Of a DNA stretch of 17,930 nt, positions 1-8,205 are shown piece after piece. Below the pieces are notes generated by a model that made no database searches, was not told the origin of the DNA, and saw only the letters and a list, made by a program, of their open reading frames with translations. The DNA comes from Oehlia diaphana. Taxonomy: Eukaryota > Glomeromycota > Glomeromycetes > Glomerales > Glomeraceae. The stretch is taken from the NCBI GenBank assembly GCA_003833135.1, contig QZLH01000329.1, positions 9,358-27,287 of the forward strand, written 5' to 3'. A program made the position numbers and the translations under genes. The first letter of the stretch is position 1. The number at the start of each line of letters is the position of its first letter.

Positions 1-356
1 GCAGCATTTTTATTTTTATGAATTTGTTCCATTTATTAAGAAAGAAATTTATTTTATTTAAAGGAAATGACAAAAATTTCACATCTAGTAAGTGTTTCGT
101 GTTTAATAAATATACATATATTTTATTGAAGATTAAAATATGTGGTATTTTTGTTAAAAAATGAAAAGTGCGGTAAGGGAGTTATAACCTTATTCTAATC
201 TTACTCAACGAGTAAGATTGAAATTTTATATGGAATTTCAATTATAATCAGCTTGAGATTGAAATTAATCTCAATCACGTTTTTTATGAAACCAGATTAA
301 TTACTAATCTCAATCTCAATCTCAATCATATTCTCTATCTGTGAAGATGCCTATAG
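1..356. other. AT-rich intergenic DNA with a small hairpin and an AATCTC microsatellite
   Basis: No open frame of interest is seen. Positions 253-274 form a perfect 8-bp stem (TTGAGATT and AATCTCAA) around a 6-nt loop. Positions 305-328 are a short run of the hexamer AATCTC, the same sequence as one arm of the hairpin, so both probably derive from one simple-repeat expansion. No function is proposed. Confidence 0.5.
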
Positions 357-379
357 AGTCCTTCGCTACGCTCTGGACT
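357..379 (+). repeat. 23-bp motif bounded by AGTCC/GGACT, inverted partner at 2013-2031
   Basis: The motif begins AGTCC and ends GGACT, and its core is TTCGCTACGCTC. Its reverse complement appears, with one difference, at 2013-2031 (CAGAGCGAAGCGAAGGACT). A weaker relative (ACTTCGCTCCAGACT) lies near 2213. It is markedly more GC-rich than the surroundings. The two copies face each other about 1.65 kb apart and enclose a decayed transposase fragment. They could be terminal repeats of a transposon or independent copies of a dispersed short repeat, and the sequence alone cannot decide. Confidence 0.5.
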
Positions 380-598
380 AATAAAAAGTAAAAATAAAGA
401 AAAATAGCAATATAATACCTTAAACTGTATCTAGAATTATTTCAAGAAAAGTTATTACAAATTATTCTAATAAAAAGAAAAACATTAAGGTAATTACATT
501 TCAAAAGTAAAGAATAGTAACTGATCAGTATATAAATCTATTTGCAGAATTTGCAGAGTGCAACCTACTTTTAATTTCTGCAAATTATATATAATTCG

Positions 599-823
599 CT
601 TTACAGAAACTTTAAATTTTCAAGCGATATCATTTCAATATCAATTTAATATTAATGTGATATCAAAATAAAGTATTATCATTTCGATATTATATTGATA
701 TTAAATTAATATTGAAATAATATTAAAATGATAATAGAAATGATATCGAAACAATATATTTAAGTTTAATTTAAAGATATCATTTCGATATCATTTTAAT
801 TATTATTTTGATATCATTTCATT
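599..823 (+). mobile_element. Truncated copy of the foldback MITE at 16289-16709
   Basis: From CTTTACAGAAACTTTAAATT onward this stretch follows the left half of the 16289-16709 element almost base for base. It shares the alternating GATATC/ATTAATATT blocks and the central segment AATATATTTAAGTTTAATTT. Similarity stops near 823, after a final GATATCATTTC, so the right arm and right terminal repeat are missing. The base run AATT just before the left end (593-596) matches the flank of the second copy. This is an old, 3'-truncated non-autonomous element. The right boundary is uncertain by about 20 bases. Confidence 0.75.
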
Positions 824-850
824 AGTATTATACTTATCAGATGGTATAAA

Positions 851-1461
851 GATGAAATTTTAATGAAATTAGATGATATTTCTAATAATTCACCAGTACT
901 TACAGCATTAGAGTCATCTACCAAAGTTAATACAACATCATGAACAGTAGATTTTATTTTCTAAAGTCTAAGACAACTTTAAGGATCTTGTTATAAAGAA
1001 AATGCTCAGAGAATTATTCCTCAAAAAAATCATTTTGGTGTAGCATTTTCAATTGCTAAAACTGCAATTAATATTGCATTAGAAACTGGAAGTGATATTG
1101 AATTAGTGAAATTATTAAAAGATTTCATTTTGAATAAGCAAAGAAGTCGTAATAGTGATGGTATTGAATCAGAAATTATTAATGTGATTGTGGAAAGTAA
1201 TAATTAAATTGTTTCTTTACAGGAGAATTTGATTAATCAAACTACAAATCCATATGTTACTAAAATTCGAGAAGCTTCAAGTAAAAAAGAATAAAAAATG
1301 CTATAGAGATTTTAGGAAAGAGTGCAATACATGACATCACAAGTCAAACTAATATTCAACAAAATAATGATGATGGTATAACATCAAGATCACAATGAAA
1401 ATGTGGTCTTTATGAAAAATCAGGTTATTATCAAAAAAGATGTCCAAATGGTAGAGAATAA
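851..1461 (+). pseudogene. Decayed transposase-like C-terminus with a broken CCHC zinc knuckle
   Basis: One frame from 851 reads a hydrophilic protein for about 145 codons (including NHFGVAFSIAKTAINIALET), interrupted by stops at 941, 962, 980 and 1205. Near 1285 the frame shifts, as if one A was lost from a poly-A run, and continues to a stop at 1459. The end reads CGL-Y-EKSG-Y-YQKR-C, which is the C-X2-C-X4-H-X4-C zinc-knuckle pattern with the second Cys and the His both replaced by Tyr. Such knuckles commonly close MULE/FAR1-like transposases and retroelement proteins, so a transposase tail is the best guess, though the catalytic part is absent. Most lesions are explained by C-to-T or G-to-A transitions. 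The gene is certainly dead; its family is inferred. Confidence 0.65.
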
Positions 1462-2012
1462 ATGCAAAATCAACATATAATATAGTGTAAATATATTAGA
1501 TTATTTGATTATCCAATAGTTGTTATAATAATTTATATACACATTACTAATTAATCATTGCGTATTACTTAATTAGAGTGAATGTAAAATTGTACAATAT
1601 TGCAATGCGTTTGTTAAGGAGAATTGAAAAACTATATAAAGAACTGCTATCCACAGGTGGGTGGAAGGTTTAAAAAAAATAATAGTCTTTTCTGAATAAT
1701 TTTTTTTAATTCATTGTTTCTAATAAAACTTGATTAATTTTTACTCAATAATCATAATAAAATATTCATTAGAAAGGGAGAAAATTTTATACATTTTATT
1801 CATTTTTATTATATTTTTTATTGTATTTTTAATTACATAATATCATGTTAAAAATTGTACTTTTTTTAAAAACAAATTTTAATATAATAATTATAAATTA
1901 CGTAATATGGTTAAAATTACCTTTAGTGAATTTTACCTTCAGTGAGCATTAAAATGATCCTTTTATTTATTTTTTTTTTAAGATTTTATAATATTAAATA
2001 ATATTAATTGTT

Positions 2013-2031
2013 CAGAGCGAAGCGAAGGACT
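2013..2031 (-). repeat. Inverted partner of the 357-379 motif
   Basis: CAGAGCGAAGCGAAGGACT is the reverse complement of the left 19 bases of the 357-379 motif with a single mismatch. It stands out by GC content in an AT-rich region. It may mark the right end of an old element whose left end is at 357, or be a solitary copy. Confidence 0.5.
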
Positions 2032-2074
2032 ATATATGTTTATGTACTATAAAAAATGATCGATCATGTATCCT

Positions 2075-2177
2075 GGAATTTCAAGGCATTATGCTACTAA
2101 TTAGTAGAAAATTGCAATTACGTGAATTTCTCTATTCAAGAATTCCAAGACATTATACTGCTAATTAGTAGAAAATT
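2075..2177 (+). repeat. Two diverged 39-bp direct repeats, 64 bp apart
   Basis: Units at 2075-2113 and 2139-2177 share 34 of 39 bases, including the run CTAATTAGTAGAAAATT. All five differences are transitions. The units sit just right of the 2013-2031 motif. No coding frame or known element was recognised. Confidence 0.7.
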
Positions 2178-2450
2178 TTGATATATATGTTAACATCTTT
2201 ATTTATTATAATACTTCGCTCCAGACTTACAAGTTATAACAGTTCCCGTTTCTTAGTAATATTAATTTTAATACTTTAGTAATAAATAAAGTTGGCTTAA
2301 ATTAAGTAAACTAAATATATAAATCTTTATTTATTAATATTATTTGGATATTTGTGAAAAACAGATTTTTTTTAACAAAATTAGCTTATTATACATTATT
2401 TTTTAATTTTATAATATAATTTTACTGGTATTTTAATTAAATAAAATAGG

Positions 2451-2694
2451 TAAGGTTGCTTGCTGAAACCTAGGGGTTTAGGCAAAATAGCATTTTGCCA
2501 AAAAGCGAAATTCTGCCGAAACTATATTAAAGTTATATTAAAAAACTGGCGAAACTCTGAAGAAAGGCGAAACTGCCAAAACTTATTATAAATGCCAAAA
2601 CTGCTGAAACTCTACTGAAACTATAATAAATCTATAGTAAAATTTTGACGAAACTAATTGTAGGATTTTGAAGAGGTTTAGACAAGCAACCTTA
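2451..2694. mobile_element. 244-bp MITE with about 20-bp terminal inverted repeats
   Basis: The left end TAAGGTTGCTTGCTGAAACC is mirrored at the right end, where the reverse complement begins TAAGGTTGCTTGTCTAAACC. The flanks AAAATAGG (2443-2450) and AAAATAGA (2695-2702) form a 7/8 direct duplication, compatible with the 8-bp target sites of hAT elements; a 9-bp reading (8/9 match) would suit a MULE. The interior is an array of GCSRAAACT-like words (GCCGAAACT, GGCGAAACT, GCCAAAACT, GCTGAAACT). There is no coding capacity, so it would have been moved by a transposase made elsewhere. The superfamily is unresolved. Confidence 0.75.
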
Positions 2695-4134
2695 AAAATA
2701 GATATTGAAGTGCTCGAATATTAATTTTTATTATTTTTACAATAATATTAATATTTAAAGTTATTTTATTAAAAAGGTGATTGTTTATAAATTTAATAAA
2801 GTATAAAAAAGTTATTTATAAATATGCAACGTTTTTACATTAAATTATTAAAAAAATGTTGTAAAATGTTATTTTTAATTAAATAAACATTTTTGCAATA
2901 TTTTTACTTTCTTATAATAAAAATAATAAAATTATCACTGGTCAAAATCATGTTTTTCATTATTAAAATCTTTTGGCAATAAATTTAACAAATCATTAAT
3001 CATATAATTTATTATACATTTGACTAATTATATTAAATTTTTAACCAGTTTTACAAGCAAATTTGCTGCAATTTTTTAAATAAAAATTATATCCAAATTG
3101 CCAATATAATTTGAATTGTTTTATAATTCTGCAGCTATATTAATTAGTATTTAATCTACATTTTTAACATCAATTGTAAAGTTCGATATATAGATGATTA
3201 CCAAAATTAGATACAAATTAATCTTGAAAAAATAATATCAGAATTTTTATATAATAAATTAATTTTCTTTACTATAATATTTTATTTTATTATAAAGCAT
3301 TTTAATATGTTTTTTATTTTTATTTTACATTCTAATGAATAAAATAAAGAAAAATTTAACTATATGCATTTTTTACAAGTTTATAAAAATAATTCATTTT
3401 TAAAATTCTATGTAAAGTCAAAATGCTACTTCTAAATATTAAAATATATAATAATAAATATTGTTTCCCATAGTAAATATTATATATTTTATTAAACTTT
3501 AATATAGCTACAATCAAATCTCAATAAGATCATTAAAGTTGAATGTAAAATTTTTTAAAATTTTTTGTCATTTAAAAAAATAAAAAATACAACTTTTAAC
3601 TAATAGTTAATCTTTAATTTTATAATAAATAATAATTATTATTTGTTATCATATAAATTACATCAGTAATATTTAATAAAATTATAAAATTTTACCAAAA
3701 TTCATTATTTAAAGTAGATTTTTCAACAAATACTAATCAAATCTTTGTAATATTTTGAAGATAAACTAATTTTAAGTTAAAGAATTGATTTTTGTCATTA
3801 ATTTTACTTTAGCTATTCTGGTTAAAATGTTGAAAATTTTTTTCACTTTAAAATTTAAAAATAACAAAAATGGAAATTATTAATAAACACCTGATTTTAT
3901 TTATTTTTAGGTAATTGGTATGTTATATTCTATCATGAATCCTATATATATTGCTGTATATCATGTATATCAATATAATGCTGTAATGTAGGTATATTTA
4001 TATATTATCTATAACATTTATTTGAAATATCGCCAAAATTATTTAACTATTTTAGGATCGAGATCTGATCTACAGTTTTTTTTTTTTGATAAAATTCATT
4101 CTCTTTATCTTTGATTTTCGATTCGCTTAAAACT
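2695..4134. other. Very AT-rich intergenic DNA upstream of TIM50
   Basis: No gene, RNA or element could be recognised in this roughly 1.4-kb stretch. Only the last ~60 bases before the TIM50 start look promoter-like: a T11 run (near 4077-4087) followed by pyrimidine-rich leader sequence. Fungal start regions often have such tracts, but no specific factor site can be named. Confidence 0.5.
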
Positions 4135-6292
4135 ATGGCTTCTTCTTTGTTATTATTAACACGACCTCACACCAATCTTCTTTTAAGCTTAAATCAACCT
4201 ATACGATCTACTATAAACCGAAACTCTTTAATAAAAGTAATCACACATTTTCGTTTGCCTAGTTATCGGACACTTAGTCTGTTTCCGGCAAAAAGTATCG
4301 TTCCAATGAACACGAGGTTTATTCGTAGACAAACAACTTCTGCGACAAATCCCGTTGAAAACTTACCAAAAAAAGTTCGAAACAAGCCAAAAAAATCGAG
4401 TGTTGACAGTATGAGTCCTGAGGCCAAAAGGGCGTACGAGATAACAGGCTACATTATGTTTGCTTCGACATTAGGTCTTGTTATATATTCTGGTAAGTTA
4501 TTTAATTCATTTTATTTTACGAATTTTCTCGTGTTTTTAACGCATAATTATAAGGAATCTCACAAATCATTGTTAATAGTACGCTAAACTCAATCTATGA
4601 TTTGATTCAGGGCGTCCATTCACTACTGATCGAGAAAATCAAGTAAGAAATCTCAATTATATATAATTAAATATGTAAATAATTTTTGTTTGATTTTTAT
4701 ACAGTATAAAGATTTAGATACTTTCACAGCGTGGTGTAAGCGATTGGGAGCACGCACCAAGGATCTTTTTCATGTAAAAAGTTCAAATATGTTATTATCA
4801 ATTTCAATGTTATTTATTTATTTATTGGGTTTAGAACTTATTCTTTTTTTTTTTAGTTTTTCACAGAACCACCATCGGATAAATTGTTACCGGATCAAGA
4901 TTCCCTGCCACCACCGCCTTCTCCATATACGTTAGTAATTAATTTGGACCAAACTCTCATTTATTCAACTTGGGACGTGAGTATGAGCAAATGTTAATAT
5001 GATTTATCTAATCAATATTAATTCATAAAGTTCATTCTATCCTAGAGAGAGAATGGTTGGCGATTGGCAAAACGACCTGGAGTTGATTATTTTTTATTTT
5101 TTGTGGCGAATATTTTCGAAGTGGTTATTTTCACATCCCAGCCCTCATATGTGAGTTAGATATGCTTTTGGGGCCAAAACGGTTTTAATAGATTCACAAT
5201 AAATGATTTTACATTTATAGATTGCTGAACAAATTTTAATGAAACTTGATCCATTGGGACTTGTTCCTTATAGACTTTATAGAGAATCGACGAGATATGT
5301 TGAGGGCAAAATAGTCAAGGTTTTGTTGCGTTTATATTTATTTAATATAATAATAAATAAAACTATAAATATCAATTCATTTTTCGTATTTTACGTATAG
5401 GATATTTCAAAATTGAATCGGGATCTTTCAAAAGTAATTATTATGGATTCTAATCCCGATTCTTATTCATTGCAACCTGAGAATGCAATTGCGGTACCTC
5501 CATGGAAAGAAGATCCAAATGATACTTTCTTAATAGACATTTTACCGTTCCTTGAATGTATGCATACTACATAATTTATTTTACTATTTGACAATGTTAA
5601 TGTCTTAAATCAAAAAAAAAAAGAAATTTTTTTAAAAATATTATTCACATTTATAGCTTTTCCACTATTTACGGTCAATGATGTTCGTCAAGTATTACCA
5701 CAATATAAAGAAGAAAATATTCCAAAAGCTTATGCTGCATGGGAAGAACAATGGAATAAACAACAACAGTTGGAATGGGAAAATAAACTTAAGCAACCAA
5801 AAAAAGGATTAGCAAGCTTAGTTTCAGCTTTTAGCAGTGGTCAAATTGTATGGGAGAGCCTTAATATTTATTTTTTTTTTGGTAGATTTTTAAATTTAAT
5901 TGTTTTCCCCCTTTCTTTCTTTTGACAGCAAGAACAAATACCTCCTTATAAACAAAAATTGATGCAACGTCAAATTATGAATGATGAGATTAACAATTCA
6001 TATCGAGATTATAAACGGCGTGCACCAGAATTACAACAAATGTACAAAAGTAGTATGGAGAATTGGCAGAAACAGGTTGAGGAGAGTATGAAAGAGAAAA
6101 GAACAACACTTTGGGAACTTATGACTCAAGTAAATATTTATGTATTGAATATTTTTTATATTTACTTTCTACATTTAACTATAATTTTTTTTTTTTAAGG
6201 GAGTACCCCAAGTTCCTATGCCTGATTTACCATCAGACCAAGATAGTTCACAATTAAATCCCCTTAAACAAACTAATTCTCCATCACAATGA
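4135..6292 (+). CDS. TIM50: Mitochondrial import inner membrane translocase subunit TIM50 (10 exons, 474 aa)
   Basis: Exons: 4135-4492, 4611-4642, 4705-4773, 4857-4976, 5046-5150, 5221-5319, 5401-5557, 5657-5847, 5929-6129 and 6200-6292. All introns are GT-AG and the joined frame is open. TIM50 is the receptor of the TIM23 complex, which takes presequence proteins from TOM and holds the channel shut. The protein begins with an Arg/Ser-rich, acid-poor presequence, then a single membrane helix (about 102-119, [18 protein letters not shown]), then the intermembrane-space FCP1/HAD-like domain (about 175-320) with [15 protein letters not shown] at 195-209. The phosphatase signature DXDX(T/V) is NLDQT (182-186): the nucleophilic first Asp is Asn, as expected for a receptor that is not an active phosphatase. 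A Gln/Lys/Glu-rich, coiled-coil-like tail follows. The length matches yeast Tim50. The ATG at 4135 was chosen because the frame upstream starts only with TTG. The gene looks intact and ends 3' to 3' with the next gene. Confidence 0.93.
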
Positions 6293-6923
6293 ATTATATT
6301 ACAATTAATTATTTAATTATTAGGCAAAAGTTAAAGGGAAAAAAATTTTTTTTCTTGATGATGTGCATTATTTTAATATCACGTGCATTGTAAAATTGAC
6401 GATCAATTTCCTTTTGCGATAACAATAGTATTCCGGAGTTAGCAATCCGTAAAATTGTTCTTACAAATGTTTAATTAAAAGATTAATTAAAAAAAATATT
6501 AAACTTACTTTTATTATTATTAATTATTATTATTAAATATAAAAATTCTTAAAATCATGAATTAATTATAAACCAACTAACTTATTTCGAATATGCGTTA
6601 TTAAAAAAAAAAAAAAATTATACCAAACTATTTATACTACTAACTCGTCAAATTATATAAAATTTAACAAGACTCTTATATAAAATAAATAAATGAATAA
6701 AAAAAGAGTATTAACATAAAATATGTTGTTTATGGGAAACAATAACTACTTACTTATATTTGTTTTTTTTTTTTAAAGGAATTAGTATTTTTTTTTTTAA
6801 AAAAAAAGTTCCCTCCGTTAACTAAGGAAGGCTAGAACTAAAAAGTAATATAAGATTATTTATTCATATTATTGAAGGAGGGGGAAAAGTGTGAAAGGTA
6901 TAGTTTCTTAAAAAATCTACCTG
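6293..6923. other. Shared 3' region between two convergent genes
   Basis: This 630-bp stretch separates the TIM50 stop from the stop of the opposite-strand small gene. It is AT-rich, with A14 and T10 runs and several ATTAATTATTATT words. It probably holds both 3' untranslated regions and polyadenylation signals, but no exact signal can be assigned. No gene was seen. Confidence 0.5.
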
Positions 6924-7304
6924 TCAGTCATTTCGACTGCCACGATAGATGGCATAATTTTTGAGAATCTCTCTCCTGGTATAGGAAATGATCCTATCTT
7001 GGTGAGATCGTATGAAACCTTGTCGGATTTTTTTATCTTTCTCGAGCTTAATATTGCCAAGAGGAATGAATGTACTTTCTTCGAACAATCTTTTGCGGAT
7101 CTTTTCCGCTTTCCTTCTCCTCGCTTTATTCGTTTTATTCGTTTTATTTTCTTTTATGCTTACTGCATGAGGCGTATATAAACGACTACGGTGGTATTTA
7201 CGAGGGCAACCATCATTCTCTTTATCATCAAATTTAAATGCTGCGGCTCGAATTCTTTCTTGTTCCTGTCTTCCACGAGCAACACTTGTCATGAAGAAGC
7301 TCAT
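6924..7304 (-). CDS. Small basic protein of unknown function, single exon (126 aa)
   Basis: A single open frame of 126 codons starts with ATG at 7304 (MSFFMTSVARGRQEQERIRA) and stops with TGA at 6924. The product is strongly basic. Its middle, NKTNKARRRKAEKIRKRLFE, has the look of a bipartite nuclear localisation or RNA-binding segment, and a second basic block, RSRLYTPH, precedes it. There is no signal peptide, membrane helix or recognised domain. The GC content is clearly above that of the flanks, and a frame this long is unlikely by chance in such AT-rich DNA, which supports a real gene. It converges with TIM50 and diverges from the hydrolase-phosphatase gene. I do not recognise the family; a nuclear or ribosome-associated role would be a guess from charge alone. 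Confidence 0.6.
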   Translation of the reverse strand: MSFFMTSVARGRQEQERIRAAAFKFDDKENDGCPRKYHRSRLYTPHAVSIKENKTNKTNKARRRKAEKIRKRLFEESTFIPLGNIKLEKDKKIRQGFIRSHQDRIISYTRREILKNYAIYRGSRND

Positions 7305-8205
7305 TTTTTTTTAAAAAAAAAGTTGAAAAAAAAAGTTTGGTTTTATAACTTAGAAAGAATGAATCTTAAGAATTAATAGGTGGTGGATATAAATAAATTT
7401 AATACTGAAATTTTTTAAAATGTTCCTTTTCGTGTGAATCGTATCTCTTTATAAATTTTGTTAATACAAAGTGATCCTTCAAACAATTTTTTTTTTTTTG
7501 AAAAAAAAAAAATAAATAAAGACAAGTTATCTCGGAATTTTTTACTTTTTTTTTTATCAATAAATTTTCTTAACGAATTTAGTAATATTATAAGCGTTAT
7601 TTGTACAACTACCATTTTTAGCTTATAATTAAAAAATTTTTTTGAATGATACGATACATGAATATAAAAAAAAAAAAAAATGAGAAAGGGATGTTTATTT
7701 TTAATAGTACGGAGAGTTTCGGAGTACCGGATTATAAAGTACGGATTATGAAGTACGAATTTATGATATAATGAATTGTCAAAATTGACAAGTTTTAGTC
7801 AAGATTATTGCCTAAATTTACATATCATAATTATCATATGATTAATTTTTAATATATATAAAGAAACAAAGACTCGTTTATATCATTATATTATTTCCAT
7901 TTTTTCTTTTTACAAACGTTTTTTGGGGACCTTCGTGCAAAAAGCTGATCAAAAATTGCCAAATGACCCAAATGACCCTACCGCAGATTAGATCAACACA
8001 ATGACACATCAGGTTTCTTTTACTCAAATAATAAAAGTAGCTTTTGTTTTTAATAAACCTAAATATAGAATAAATCGAAAAATAGAAAAATCTAATAGAA
8101 AATCTTGTACTTTATTGGTTGAATACGATAAAATTGTAAAATTTAAAATATTTATTTATTTATTTCTAGAAAAAATTAATTTCATTGTTTCTTTTTTTTT
8201 CAAAA
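7305..8205. promoter_or_regulatory. Divergent promoter region with a short AGTACSGA-type array and a TATA-like box
   Basis: The region lies between the start of the small basic gene (-) and the hydrolase-phosphatase gene (+), so it should carry both promoters. AGTAC words recur at 7706, 7723, 7738 and 7752 with spacings of 17, 15 and 14 bases, within the repeated frame GTAC-GGATTATRAA. A TATA-like TATATATAAAG lies at 7853-7863. The nonamer AAATGACCC occurs twice in tandem near 7963-7980. A T11-G-A12 stretch near 7490-7512 is a low-complexity snap-back. An ATG frame at 8001 is out of frame with the start used and is not supported as coding. Binding proteins are unknown. Confidence 0.4.

Larger units (their letters stand above)
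1462..2450. other. AT-rich gene-free stretch with small repeats
   Basis: No gene is supported. It contains a 23-codon ATG frame at 1605-1673 that lacks further evidence of coding, the inverted motif copy at 2013-2031 and the diverged tandem repeats at 2075-2177, annotated separately. The rest is A/T-rich sequence typical of the intergenic background here. Confidence 0.5.

Noticed and set aside
1605..1673. 23-codon ATG frame ending in GGWKV
   Set aside because: Too short, with no recognisable motif or neighbouring signal.
4111..4134. In-frame extension of TIM50 upstream of the ATG at 4135
   Set aside because: It would start at TTG, a codon not expected as a start here; the ATG at 4135 gives a good mitochondrial presequence.
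6999..7376. Two plus-strand frames across the small basic gene
   Set aside because: Phe/Ile/Leu-rich readings of the opposite strand of a Lys/Arg-rich gene; they are mirror images of the minus-strand coding sequence.
7415..7615. 66-codon minus-strand frame
   Set aside because: Crosses homopolymer A/T runs, reads mostly Lys/Phe/Ile/Leu, and has no supporting features.
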